A DNA stretch of 64,000 bases, from the NCBI RefSeq assembly GCF_030406325.1, contig NZ_JAUEQY010000046.1:1-64000 (forward strand). Reading direction: 5' to 3'. Below, piece by piece: positions 48,439 through 57,287 of the stretch. A program made the translations under genes and the position numbers. This DNA is from Actinomadura sp. DC4 (GTDB taxonomy: Bacteria > Actinomycetota > Actinomycetes > Streptosporangiales > Streptosporangiaceae). A model generated the notes under the pieces. It did not search any database. It saw nothing but the letters and a program-made list of their open reading frames with translations, and was not told the origin of the DNA. Within the stretch, counting starts at the first letter, position 1, and each line of letters opens with the position of its first letter.

Positions 48439-49339
48439 AGACGGTCCAGTCCTGGGGCACGTGCAACCCGGCTGGCAGGTTCTTCGCGCCGATCAGGTGC
48501 GCGCTGCGCAGGTTCGCGTTGCTCAGGTCCGCGCCCTCTATGTCCGCTCCGCGCAGGTCCGTGCTGATCACGTGAGCGCCGCCCAGGTGAGCGCCGCACA
48601 GGTCCGCGCCGCGCAGGTCTGTGCCACTCAGGTCCGCGCCGCCCAGATTGGTGCCGATCAGGTGAGTGCCGCCCAGGTCCGCGCCACCCAGATACGCGAC
48701 GAGCAGGTTGGCGTTGCTCAGGTTGGCGTTGCTCAGGTTCGCGTCGCTCAGGTTCGCGTTGCGGAGGTCTGCGTCGCGCAGGTCCGCGCTGACCAGGTTC
48801 ACGTTGCGCAGGTCCGCGTTGCGCAGGTCCGCGTTGCGCAGGTCTGCGTAGCGCAGGTCCGCATCATGCAGGTCCGCGTAGCGCAGGACCACACCCTGCA
48901 GGTTTGCGCCGTGCAGGACCAGACCGGCCAGGCGGGCGCCGGTCAATTGCCGGCCGCTGAGGTCTAGCCGGCGGCGTTCGGGGCGGTGTGGGCGGCTAGC
49001 GAGGGCGGTGAGGGCAGCCTGTACGTCGGTTGCGGGTCGGTCGGGCAGGGGCGGATCGTGTGGCCACAGGCGGCTGGGCTGAGCAGTTGGGGTTCGGTGG
49101 CAGATGAACGCCTCCAGCACTTCCACCACGTCGTTGTGGTGCGGTCGGGAGTCATCGGCGACGTGCGCGAGGGTGTAAATGCCGCCCAGGCGTGCGTCGA
49201 TGCCGGATGACGAAAGCCGCTCCAAGGCTTTGGTGAATCGGTCGGTGACCTGTCCGCGGTGCGACAGCCGGTACGTGCGGGCGGTGTAGAGGAGGCCGAC
49301 CGCCACCACCACCGCGCCGGCGACCGAGACCACCAGCAC
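48362..49339 (-). CDS. Pentapeptide-repeat membrane protein (5' end interrupted)
   Basis: From GTG 49339 the frame gives 325 residues: a transmembrane segment (VVSVAGAVVVAVGLLYTARTY, 3-23), a conserved cytoplasmic part (RGQVTDRFTKALERLSS, IDARLGGIYTLAHVADDS, VVEVLEAFI), then about 30 pentapeptide repeats A(D/N)LXX from about residue 120 to 290, forming a right-handed quadrilateral helix. Family members usually have two membrane spans before this point. The missing first span is encoded upstream in the same frame (49394-49552) but is cut off by a TGA at 49394-49396, and GTG 49339 has no ribosome site. The gene is probably a disrupted version of a longer one. The C-terminal tail runs into the methyltransferase remnant. 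Confidence 0.7.
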   Translation of the reverse strand: MLVVSVAGAVVVAVGLLYTARTYRLSHRGQVTDRFTKALERLSSSGIDARLGGIYTLAHVADDSRPHHNDVVEVLEAFICHRTPTAQPSRLWPHDPPLPDRPATDVQAALTALASRPHRPERRRLDLSGRQLTGARLAGLVLHGANLQGVVLRYADLHDADLRYADLRNADLRNADLRNVNLVSADLRDADLRNANLSDANLSNANLSNANLLVAYLGGADLGGTHLIGTNLGGADLSGTDLRGADLCGAHLGGAHVISTDLRGADIEGADLSNANLRSAHLIGAKNLPAGLHVPQDWTVFRERKSRISGRRWLRHPPGSCTPSR

Positions 49340-49393
49340 CCGTACGTCGTGCCGGTCACCCGAACCATGAGCATGCGCCCAGTCCGGTGCCTG

Positions 49394-49552
49394 TCATAAC
49401 GCCAGCGCGTACGCTCCGGCCGCGGTCATCAACCCGAGCGCGGTCAGCCCGACCAGCGCTCCCCGTGCCACCGGGTGGGCCGACAGGTACGACACCTCAC
49501 GCTGTGCCCGAACTAATCGTCTTTGCACCCTCCGAAGTAAATGCCACCGCAC
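49394..49552 (-). pseudogene. Separated N-terminal fragment of pentapeptide protein
   Basis: This frame encodes about 52 residues with a basic start (RWHLLRRVQRRLVRAQREVS) and a membrane span (ALVGLTALGLMTAAGAYALAL). It ends at TGA 49394-49396, which is exactly in frame with the pentapeptide gene downstream. Together they would make the usual two-span N-terminus. It could alternatively be an independent small membrane protein. Confidence 0.45.
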
Positions 49553-49689
49553 CACCGCCGCACCATCGAAACGATGAGTTCGCCGAGATCACGGCTCGTG
49601 AACACGGCACCTTGGTCGTCCCTCGGCTTCGGGTGCGGCGGCACTGGGTGAGCCCGATGTTGACGGCCAGAAGGGGGCTCCTGAACGTT

Positions 49690-52410
49690 TTACGCTGAGT
49701 GGTCTCGTGTTCGGCCGCCCGACCGGACAGCGGCGACGCTGACACAGTCGCCTTGGCTGAGTGACGAGCTTCCCCAGACCACACCGTCGGAATCGGTTGT
49801 CGTTCTCAGCCGGTGGACCTCGCGATTGTTGCCGGGCGGGAGCTCGGTCTGCTCCCGTACCTGGGGTGTGGCCACCGCCAGGCTGGATCCTCCGATCTCC
49901 GCCGGCGTTCCTACGCTACGACGCCTCGTCCCGAGGGCGTCCGCCAGGTCTGACGATGTGATCCGGGCGCTGTCCTCGCCGGCCGTGTGCAGGTCCGCGG
50001 CGACGGTTTGAAGAATGCCGTGCTGCATCTTCCGCCGGTGAGCCGGCACCGACCCCAGGTCCGCGGGCAGCGGCTCGTGGTCGAACCCGATGATGACTCC
50101 CGCCTGCGCCAGCAGGTCGTCTTTGTCCGGCAATGGGGCAAGAACCCTGCGGGCTCCTTCCACCCATTCGGGGAACTCGTCGAAGGCGAACAGGCTCCGC
50201 TCGGGGACGGCGCCGGAGAGAAGCGCCGTCACAGCCTCGATCGCGTGGCGGGCATCCGGATCGGCGTCGAGTACCAGCTCTACGCGAGTACGAAGCCTGG
50301 ACAACGCGTCGACCGCTTCGGTCATGGCCTCCTCGGCGGCCGGGTCCTCACGACCCACGGCGTCGAGGCCCAGCAGAACGGCCGTCACGTCGGCTGCGGG
50401 GAACAGCTCGGGTTCAGCGTGCCGCAGGTTCCAGACGGGCTTCAGGCTTTCCAGGCGCCTGTGGAGCTCGTCGAAGGCCGCCGCCTCCGCGTCGATCTCG
50501 GGATCGCTGAGCAGGCGGACCGCGCGCAGCAGCCGTGCGGTACGCCGCTGGTTGGGCGCGTTGTACCGCTCGTGTTTCTCCCGGGCACGGCCCGCCCGGT
50601 CCGCGAGCATTCCGCTGAGCGGCTCGATGACGTCCGGAACCTGGCTGATGCCGATCGGGTACGGGCCCCACCCCCGGAACTCCACGACGGCCTGACCACC
50701 GTTGGCCGTCATGAAGTGGGTGAAGATTCCGAGCCCTTCATTCTGGTCAATGATTTTTCCCGGTTCGGCGAGAAGAGCGTTTTCCAGATAATCCGCGATA
50801 ATGGCCGCCGGGCGTGACGTGGCAAGTGTCAATCCGAACAAGTTGTTCTTGTGTAGACCATTTCCCGCGTTCTCAAGGGCTTGTACGAAGTCCGGAGAGC
50901 CGGCCAAGAAAAAGTCCTGCAGAGTATCGGCGATGGCCTGCGCATTCTCTTCGAGGAAGATTTGGGCACCCTTAGGCAGAGTCCCCCGCAATGCGGTGAA
51001 CGCCGTACGAGAAGCGGCCAGCACCCAGTTCTTCACATAGTTGTCCGCGACGTGCTTCATGAAGCCGGCGGCGATATGGGGATACACCAGCGCCATGAAG
51101 CCGCGGACGGCCGCCACCGACTCCATCTCATCGAGGACGTCGACGGCCAGCGCGGGAACCGGCGTGCCGACGACCCGGCCCGCGTACCTTCTGGCGATCT
51201 CCGTGCCGAACTCCAGGCCCTGGGCCAAGAACCGGGCCGCGTTCGTACCCGGCCGGCCGTTCGCCAGGACGTCCTGGAGCGTGCCGTAAAGCTCCGCCGG
51301 AGCGATGTCGGCGGTGTACTGCGCGAAAAGCGCGAGTTCTTCACCTGGCCCGGCGAAGAAGGGAAGAACGTCGACCTTGACGTCACCCGGGTCGTGAAGA
51401 TGGTGAACCCATCCGTCTTCCGTCAGCCAGTGATCGATCGCAACCGGCCCGTCTTTCGCCTTCTCGGCCAGTAGGTGAATGGCCGAGCTGACCGACTGGG
51501 TGAGCTGCTGGATCGTCCACTGCTTGTTCTCGCCCGGCACCGCTCCCGGCCGGGTGACGAATTCTATGATGGGCGTATGGAACAAGGTCTCCTTCAGTTG
51601 CTTACCAGAGGCTTCGAACGATGCCCTGGTGAGGTGATAGGTGCCCTCTGTGTCCACCCAGAATTTGCGGTGGTCGACCACGAGCTTGTAGCCCAACCGT
51701 TCGTTGTCGGCCAGAACCGCCCTGTACGGCAGTTTCTCCTTGCTCGCCGTCAACCTGATGACGGTCTCGAACTCCGCTCCCAGCGCACCGCCGGGCACGA
51801 CGGCCGGTCCTCCGGTCATGAGCTGCTGGGCGACCGCCTCCGCGACGTTCGGCATCACGTCGCGGCGCTTCCAGTCGGGCAGGCGGTAGTACGCCGCCAC
51901 GATCCGCCGGTGGTCGAACCGCCGTGCTCGCCGGCCGTAGTCCCGGGTGAGCGCATGATCGACCAGGTGCGTCATGTTCCCTGCCCACCGGGAGGGCGCG
52001 GACGCGGCCACGGCACTCAGCAAGGACCTCGCGAACTCCTCGGCGCTCTCCGCCCCCGGCTCGCCGCCGCGGGCCAGCCGCGCCGCCACCAGGATCCGGA
52101 CGACGTCGATGTCGGAGACACGCTCGCCGAGATCCCGCGCGGAAGGCCGATGACCGCTCAACGTCCGGACGATCGTCCCGGCCCGGTCCATGGCGGCCTC
52201 GTACCGGTCCGAGGACTCCTTCCCCAGCGTCACCCGCGCCTTGTGAAGCGCTGTCTCACTGATGCCGCCGGCGGGAAGAGCCCGGCCACCAGGCCTGGTC
52301 CGGTGCCCGACAGCGGCGCGAGGCACCGTGACAAGGAGGGCCTGCACACATGCGGAGTCCGTCCCCGTCCCGCTCCGGCTCGACGTACGCCATCGGGAGG
52401 TGTCCACCAT
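49690..52410 (-). CDS. Large protein with DUF397-like ends
   Basis: The 906-residue protein starts at ATG 52410 (AAGGGG just upstream). Residues 7-25 (WRTSSRSGTGTDSACVQAL) look like the N-terminal motif of DUF397. Residues about 877-895 (VVWGSSSLSQGDCVSVAAV) look like the same motif again. Between them lies a large soluble, helix-rich region with no signal peptide. Parts of it (RAVLADNERLGYKLVVDHRK, TPIIEFVTRPGAVPGENKQ, ELALFAQYTADIAPAELY) resemble a module I recall from giant actinobacterial polymorphic-toxin-like proteins; this is recollection, not a search result. No catalytic motif could be named. It may be a stand-alone effector-related protein or a fusion created by insertion. Confidence 0.55.
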   Translation of the reverse strand: MVDTSRWRTSSRSGTGTDSACVQALLVTVPRAAVGHRTRPGGRALPAGGISETALHKARVTLGKESSDRYEAAMDRAGTIVRTLSGHRPSARDLGERVSDIDVVRILVAARLARGGEPGAESAEEFARSLLSAVAASAPSRWAGNMTHLVDHALTRDYGRRARRFDHRRIVAAYYRLPDWKRRDVMPNVAEAVAQQLMTGGPAVVPGGALGAEFETVIRLTASKEKLPYRAVLADNERLGYKLVVDHRKFWVDTEGTYHLTRASFEASGKQLKETLFHTPIIEFVTRPGAVPGENKQWTIQQLTQSVSSAIHLLAEKAKDGPVAIDHWLTEDGWVHHLHDPGDVKVDVLPFFAGPGEELALFAQYTADIAPAELYGTLQDVLANGRPGTNAARFLAQGLEFGTEIARRYAGRVVGTPVPALAVDVLDEMESVAAVRGFMALVYPHIAAGFMKHVADNYVKNWVLAASRTAFTALRGTLPKGAQIFLEENAQAIADTLQDFFLAGSPDFVQALENAGNGLHKNNLFGLTLATSRPAAIIADYLENALLAEPGKIIDQNEGLGIFTHFMTANGGQAVVEFRGWGPYPIGISQVPDVIEPLSGMLADRAGRAREKHERYNAPNQRRTARLLRAVRLLSDPEIDAEAAAFDELHRRLESLKPVWNLRHAEPELFPAADVTAVLLGLDAVGREDPAAEEAMTEAVDALSRLRTRVELVLDADPDARHAIEAVTALLSGAVPERSLFAFDEFPEWVEGARRVLAPLPDKDDLLAQAGVIIGFDHEPLPADLGSVPAHRRKMQHGILQTVAADLHTAGEDSARITSSDLADALGTRRRSVGTPAEIGGSSLAVATPQVREQTELPPGNNREVHRLRTTTDSDGVVWGSSSLSQGDCVSVAAVRSGGRTRDHSA

Positions 52411-52562
52411 GCTCCCCTTATCCCGGCGCTCTAGGCCGACGCACGCCGCTGACCACGATAGAGCGAGGAAATGGTACGAGACGGACGTCAAGGCGCGCCG
52501 TCACCGGTCCGTTCGACCGGCGGCGCAGGCGGGCGAAGAGCCCCCGCCCGAGCGATCACGTT

Positions 52563-53462
52563 TCAGGGACGGCCGTCGAGCTGGAAGTGCCAGATGATCG
52601 CGATGGGCGAGCCGTCGAGAGCGGCGGCCGCCGCGGCGGGGCACCAGTCCATGACGTCCCAGGAGCCCTGCGCGGGAAGGGAGTCCGGGGCGGGCGCGTC
52701 AGGGGTGACGGTCCTCGGCGGGCGGCGGGGTTCTTCGCAGTGGCGGACCTGAAAGCCGGCAGGGAGGGCGGCCGCGAGGTAGTCCGCGGCCGGGTGACCG
52801 TGGCTGGTCCAGATCGCGGGGCCGTCCGGACCCGGGCGGGCGCTGATCGGGCTGAGGTAGGTCGCGATCAGGTGTGAGTCGGAGATGACCAGGTGTCCAC
52901 CGGGGCGCAGGACGCGGGCGAACTCGGCCAGCACCGGTGTCAGGTCGGGTACGTGCGTCAGCGCGAGCGCGCAGACGACGGTGTCGACCGCGTCATCGGG
53001 AAGAGGAAGCCGGTGCAGGTCCGCCTGGCGGAGATCGACCTCGGGCAGGCGCCGGCGGGCCTGGGCGAGCATCTCGGCGGAGCCGTCGCAGCCGATCACA
53101 CGGTGACCGAGCTCGTTCAGACGGGCCGCGTGCCGGCCGGTCCCGCACGCGGCGTCGAGGGCGGTGCCGACCGGCAGGCCGTCCAGGATGCGCCAGACGA
53201 TGGGCTGCTCGATGTCGATGAGCTGGTTGCCGTCCGCGTCGTAGTGCGGCGCCCACGACCGGTACACCTCGGCCGTACTGATCGCGCCCGGCGTGGCCGT
53301 GACGCCCTCCGTCTGCGTCAGGACCGGGGTGTCGAGCAGCGCGCGGATCTCGGCGATACGCGCCTCGACGAACGCCCGGTCGGCGCGTCCCTCCTTGAGC
53401 CCGCGCAGCAGTGCGGCGCCCTCCAGCCCCAGGAGATATCCCAGTGGACTCAGATACGTCAT
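52563..53462 (-). CDS. Class I SAM-dependent methyltransferase
   Basis: The 299-residue protein begins at ATG 53462 (MTYLSPLGYLLGLEGAALLR; GGAAGG lies 13 bases upstream). The N-terminal 85 residues resemble the helical lid of the family. Motif I is ALDAACGTGRHAARL, followed by VIGCDGSAEMLAQARR and the post-I DTVVCALALTHVPDL and VLRPGGHLVISD of Methyltransf_11 proteins. A His-rich C-terminus (DVMDWCPAAAAA) ends the protein. The substrate is unknown. Whether it is transcribed with the large gene 152 bp downstream is not clear. Confidence 0.82.
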   Translation of the reverse strand: MTYLSPLGYLLGLEGAALLRGLKEGRADRAFVEARIAEIRALLDTPVLTQTEGVTATPGAISTAEVYRSWAPHYDADGNQLIDIEQPIVWRILDGLPVGTALDAACGTGRHAARLNELGHRVIGCDGSAEMLAQARRRLPEVDLRQADLHRLPLPDDAVDTVVCALALTHVPDLTPVLAEFARVLRPGGHLVISDSHLIATYLSPISARPGPDGPAIWTSHGHPAADYLAAALPAGFQVRHCEEPRRPPRTVTPDAPAPDSLPAQGSWDVMDWCPAAAAAALDGSPIAIIWHFQLDGRP

Positions 53463-53774
53463 GAGCGCTGTGAGACCTTCCCCGTCGCCGACGATGGAGC
53501 CGCACGACACGACCGCCGAAGGTGGTAATCGCCACACTCGCCGCTCACAGGCCCCTACGGAGAGCGGTCCGCCGCCACGTCCAGGGCAGATTGATTTGCT
53601 CTAAGCCCGGTCATCACGGCAGGCTGGGGCGAAGGGTATACCGGCGGAAAATACCACCGGCTGGTGTTCGATGACAGACTCGGAGGTCCCCCATATGCGC
53701 CACGCACCTTCGAGTGAAGTTATGCACTGCCGACGGCGCGCCGTCGGCGGCATCGGCGCTGAAGGAGCCCGACG
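53463..53774. other. Divergent intergenic region with palindrome
   Basis: These 312 bases separate the methyltransferase and the YGQ-repeat gene and hold no gene. In the leader of the latter a perfect 20-bp palindrome, GCCGACGGCGCGCCGTCGGC, occupies 53729-53748. AAGGAG lies eight bases before the ATG. No reliable -35/-10 pair was found. Confidence 0.45.
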
Positions 53775-55940
53775 ATGACCGAGCAGAACGGCAGCCAGGG
53801 ATCGCACTGGCCGTTGCCGGACGAGCAAGGTTCGTCCGAACCGTCCCCCACGTCCGAAGCGTCCGACCGTACCAGGGAAGAGGCGTCGGCAGGCCAGGAG
53901 ACGGCTCCGGGCGCGTCGTCGCAGGAGCCGGAGGCCGCGGACATCCCGCCGGACGCACTGCAGTCCGGCCGTACGGTGGTGTTCGGCGCGCACCGCCGGC
54001 CGAACAAACCCACCCCGACCTCCGACCCCGGCACTCCCGTCGCGGGCGCACCGACGTCCCCTTCGGAGCCGGAGTCGGCACCGCCGCCGTACGGGCAGCA
54101 GCCGCCGGGCTATCCCGCCCCCGGCAGCCCGCCGCCGTACGGCACGCCGGGTGAGCAGCCTCCGGCGTACGGCCAGCAGCCCTACGGCCAGCAGCCGGGC
54201 CCGCCCCCGTACGGTCAGCAGCCTTATGGCCAGCCCGGTCAGCAGCCGGGGTACGGCCAGCAGCCCTACGAGCAGCAGGCGCCCTACGGCCAGCAGCCGT
54301 ACGGTCAGCAGCCCTCGTACGGCACGCCGTCCGAGCAGTCTCCGCCGCCCTACGGCCAGCAGCCCGGCGGCCCGCCTTCCTACCCGCAATCGGGCGAGGC
54401 ACCGTCGTACGGACAGCCTCCCGAGCCCTCAGCGGGGTCTCCGTCCTACGGACAGGACGCCTACTCCCAGCAGCAGCCGGGCCAGCCGCCGTACGGCCGG
54501 CAGCCGTCCTACGGAGACCCGGCGTCCCCGTACGGCCAGCAGCCCTACAACCAGCAGCCGGGTCAGCAGCCCGGTTACCCGCAGCAGTCCTACGGCGAGC
54601 CGGGCCCGTACGGCCAGCCGGGCTACGCCGCGCCACAGTACGGCGCGGCACCGTCCTACGGTCAGCCGGGCGGGCCTGCGTACGGCGAGACCCCGCCGGC
54701 CGAGGAGGACGCCGCCGAGCGCACCACGTTCGCGCCGCCGCCGCCCGGCGAGGCTTCCAAGGACGACGGGCTCCCGCCCGCGACGACCGCCTTCCCGACG
54801 GGCGGCCACGACGCCACCGACCAGCAGCCGCCGTCATTCGGCTCCCGGCCGGGCGGCGATGACTCCCAGCCGCTCCCGACCATGCTCGACGCCTCGCTGC
54901 CGCAGGGCCCGCCGACCGGTGAATACGCCAAGCCGGCCGACTCCCCGTACGGCGCCTCGCCCGTCGAGGACGTCGTGCCGGGATTCGGCCCGCCGCAGGA
55001 CGACGCGCCGCGCGAGGGCGAGCCGGGAGGCGCGGAGCGGACCGTGCTCGTGCCGCCGCCCGACGAGCCCGGGTCCGGCGGTCCGGGGCGGTACGACGAA
55101 CCGGTCGCCCCGCAGCGTCCGGAAGGCGGCCTGACGGGTGGTGAGACGACCTCGTTCGAGCAGGCGTCGTCGCCGATCTCGCCGGCCGAGCCCGCATCAC
55201 CGTACGAGTCGTCGTCCTCCTACGAGCCCTCCGCGCCGTACGAGCCCGCTTCGCCCTACGACTCCTCCTCGCCGTACGCGGTGCCGCCGTCCGGCGCCGA
55301 GCAGTCGCCGTACTCCTCGCAGCCGGGCGCCGACCCGGGCCAGCAGGCCTGGGCGCCGCCGAGCGGCGAGCAGGGCGGCTACCCGGCGTACGGCCAGCCC
55401 GGCCAGCCCGGCCAGCCCGGCCAGCCCGGCCAGCCCGGCCAGCCCGGCCAGCCCGGCCAGGCGAGTCAGCCGGGCCAGGCCGGCCAGTCGGGCCCGCAGC
55501 AGGTCCAGCCGGGCCAGGACGCCGGGCAGCAGGGCCAGCAGGGCCAGCAGGGTTACGGTCAGCAGCAGGGTTACGGCCAGGGCTACGGCCAGCAGGGTCA
55601 GGCCTACGGTCAGCAGCAGGGCTACGGCCAGCAGGCGTACGGCCAGGGTCAGGAAGGCCAGGCCCAGCAGGGCTACGGCCAGCAGGCGTACGGGCAACAG
55701 GCCTACGGGCAGCAGGGCCAGCAGGCCCCGGGCTACGGTCAGCAGGGTTATGGCCAGCAGCCGTCGCCCTACGGTCAGCAGCAGCCCTACGGCCAGGAGC
55801 ACGGCGGCCAGGCCGGTTACCCCGGTTACGGCCAGAGCCCGGCCGAAGGCGGCGACTCGAAGCAGAAGCTGTGGATCGCCCTCGGCGCCGGCGCGGTGGT
55901 GCTGGTCATCCTGTTCATCATTCTCTTCCTGGCGCTGTGA
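53775..55940 (+). CDS. YGQ-repeat low-complexity tail-anchored membrane protein
   Basis: The 721-residue protein is almost wholly low-complexity: an acidic/Ser-rich start, a first Tyr/Gln/Pro/Gly-rich block (about 100-310), an acidic Pro-rich middle (about 310-540) and a second YGQ block (about 540-690). About 29 YGQ tripeptides occur, with [10 protein letters not shown] and (GQP)n runs. The only hydrophobic segment is at the very C-terminus, [24 protein letters not shown], making it a tail-anchored protein with the repeats facing the cytoplasm. The composition is like the SYGQ-rich domains of phase-separating RNA-binding proteins; bacterial proteins with similar tails exist, but no function is established. 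It lies between rpoC and rpsL. Confidence 0.8.
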   Translation: MTEQNGSQGSHWPLPDEQGSSEPSPTSEASDRTREEASAGQETAPGASSQEPEAADIPPDALQSGRTVVFGAHRRPNKPTPTSDPGTPVAGAPTSPSEPESAPPPYGQQPPGYPAPGSPPPYGTPGEQPPAYGQQPYGQQPGPPPYGQQPYGQPGQQPGYGQQPYEQQAPYGQQPYGQQPSYGTPSEQSPPPYGQQPGGPPSYPQSGEAPSYGQPPEPSAGSPSYGQDAYSQQQPGQPPYGRQPSYGDPASPYGQQPYNQQPGQQPGYPQQSYGEPGPYGQPGYAAPQYGAAPSYGQPGGPAYGETPPAEEDAAERTTFAPPPPGEASKDDGLPPATTAFPTGGHDATDQQPPSFGSRPGGDDSQPLPTMLDASLPQGPPTGEYAKPADSPYGASPVEDVVPGFGPPQDDAPREGEPGGAERTVLVPPPDEPGSGGPGRYDEPVAPQRPEGGLTGGETTSFEQASSPISPAEPASPYESSSSYEPSAPYEPASPYDSSSPYAVPPSGAEQSPYSSQPGADPGQQAWAPPSGEQGGYPAYGQPGQPGQPGQPGQPGQPGQPGQASQPGQAGQSGPQQVQPGQDAGQQGQQGQQGYGQQQGYGQGYGQQGQAYGQQQGYGQQAYGQGQEGQAQQGYGQQAYGQQAYGQQGQQAPGYGQQGYGQQPSPYGQQQPYGQEHGGQAGYPGYGQSPAEGGDSKQKLWIALGAGAVVLVILFIILFLAL
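55392..55454 (+). repeat. Tandem 9-bp repeat, seven copies
   Basis: Seven exact or nearly exact copies of GGCCAGCCC encode (Gly-Gln-Pro)7 inside the YGQ gene. Such a run is prone to slippage in multiples of one codon triplet, so its length may vary between strains. Confidence 0.9.
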
Positions 55941-55992
55941 GCACCGGCGGCTGAGACGCGGGCGCGCCTGCTTCCCAACCGAGAACGACTAG

Positions 55993-56030
55993 GACAGAAT
56001 GCCGACGGAACAAACCGTCGGCATTCTGTC
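55993..56030 (+). terminator. Terminator of YGQ gene
   Basis: A perfect 16-bp stem (GACAGAATGCCGACGG and complement) with loop AACAAA, followed by GTTG, 52 bp after the stop. It isolates this gene from the str operon. Confidence 0.9.
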
Positions 56031-56080
56031 GTTGTACACCTAGCATCGCCGCGCCACGCCGATGTGGTACAGCCCTTGTT

Positions 56081-56405
56081 TTGACCCATGCGCGGGTGTT
56101 GGGTAGTCTCTCCCTTCGTGCCCGCGGTTCGCGGGTTCAACGTGCGTGCACACCGATCTCGGTGCCTCGCCCTCAGGGTGACCGGCCTGAAGTCAGCGTG
56201 CGGCGCGGATTCGACTCCCTGAGTTCACCTGGCCCTTCTGGGCTGAGTGCAGGCGGGTGTGTGCGACACGCCCGACCTCGGGGGTCGGAGACAGAAGCAA
56301 AACGGCAGGTCATGGCCGCTAGTAGGTCGTGATCGGCTGACCGCGCGAACACGCGGTAGACCCAGCAATGGCTTAACGGCTTGGTACGAGGAAGACGGAG
56401 ACGCG
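56081..56405 (+). promoter_or_regulatory. str operon promoter and long leader
   Basis: -35 TTGACC (56081-56086), 17-bp spacer and -10 TAGTCT (56104-56109) form a strong housekeeping promoter; transcription should start near 56116. The leader to rpsL is about 290 nt, long for this operon. It contains local inverted repeats such as CCCGCG-GTT-CGCGGG (56122-56136), without a reading frame. A regulatory role of the leader is possible. Confidence 0.75.
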
Positions 56406-56780
56406 GTGCCCACGATCCAGCAGCTGGTCCGCAAGGGCCGCCAGGACAAGGTGACCAAGAACAAGACGCCGGCGCTCAAAGGAAGCCCGCAGCGCCGCGG
56501 CGTCTGCACGCGCGTCTACACGACGACGCCTAAGAAGCCGAACTCCGCGCTTCGGAAGGTCGCCCGTGTTCGGCTGACGAGCGGCATCGAGGTCACGGCC
56601 TACATTCCCGGCGTCGGACACAACCTGCAGGAGCACTCGATCGTGCTCGTGCGCGGCGGCCGTGTGAAGGACCTTCCGGGTGTTCGGTACAAGATCATCC
56701 GGGGGTCTCTGGACACCCAGGGTGTCCGGAACCGGAAGCAGGCCCGCAGCCGCTACGGCGCGAAGAAGGAGAAGAGCTGA
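56406..56780 (+). CDS. rpsL: Ribosomal protein uS12
   Basis: This 124-residue decoding-centre protein has a GTG start with GGAG six bases upstream. It has [17 protein letters not shown] with Lys43 and [13 protein letters not shown] with Lys88, both in the streptomycin-sensitive form. It is the first gene of the str operon, followed 1 bp later by rpsG. Confidence 0.97.
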   Translation: MPTIQQLVRKGRQDKVTKNKTPALKGSPQRRGVCTRVYTTTPKKPNSALRKVARVRLTSGIEVTAYIPGVGHNLQEHSIVLVRGGRVKDLPGVRYKIIRGSLDTQGVRNRKQARSRYGAKKEKS

Positions 56781-56781
56781 G

Positions 56782-57252
56782 ATGCCTCGCAAGGGCCCCG
56801 CAGGTAAGCGCCAGCTGATCGCTGACCCGGTGTACAACTCGCCGCTGGTCACCTCGCTGGTCAACAAGGTCCTGCTCGACGGCAAGCGGTCGATCGCTCA
56901 GAGCATCGTGTACGACGCCCTCGAGGGGTGCCGTGAGAAGAGCGGTAACGACCCGGTCGTGACGCTCAAGCGCGCACTCGACAACGTCAAGCCGACCCTT
57001 GAGGTCCGCAGCCGGCGAGTCGGCGGCGCCACCTACCAGGTGCCCGTCGAGGTTCGTCCGGCGCGCAGCACCACCCTCGCGCTCCGCTGGCTCGTGCTGT
57101 ACGCGCGGCAGCGGCGTGAGAAGACCATGACCGAGCGGCTGATGAACGAGCTGCTCGACGCGAGCAACGGCCTCGGCGCGAGTGTTAAGAAGCGCGAGGA
57201 CACGCACAAGATGGCGGAGTCCAACAAGGCCTTCGCTCACTACCGCTGGTAA
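56782..57252 (+). CDS. rpsG: Ribosomal protein uS7
   Basis: The 156-residue primary 16S rRNA-binding protein of the 30S head has the family pattern: [60 protein letters not shown]. Length is standard. It starts one base after the rpsL stop, so translation is coupled. Confidence 0.97.
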   Translation: MPRKGPAGKRQLIADPVYNSPLVTSLVNKVLLDGKRSIAQSIVYDALEGCREKSGNDPVVTLKRALDNVKPTLEVRSRRVGGATYQVPVEVRPARSTTLALRWLVLYARQRREKTMTERLMNELLDASNGLGASVKKREDTHKMAESNKAFAHYRW

Positions 57253-57287
57253 CCCAGCACCAGTTTCTAGACACGAGGACGCGAGAA

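Noticed and set aside
48500-48920. CRISPR-like or tandem DNA repeat array
   Set aside because: The periodic 15-base pattern is the codon-level signature of pentapeptide repeats in the minus-strand protein; there are no constant repeats with unique spacers.
53614-55200. Arg/Ala-rich minus-strand frame opposite the YGQ gene
   Set aside because: It is the complement of a repeat-rich gene; composition reflects the repeat, and the sense frame has a ribosome site, membrane anchor and terminator.
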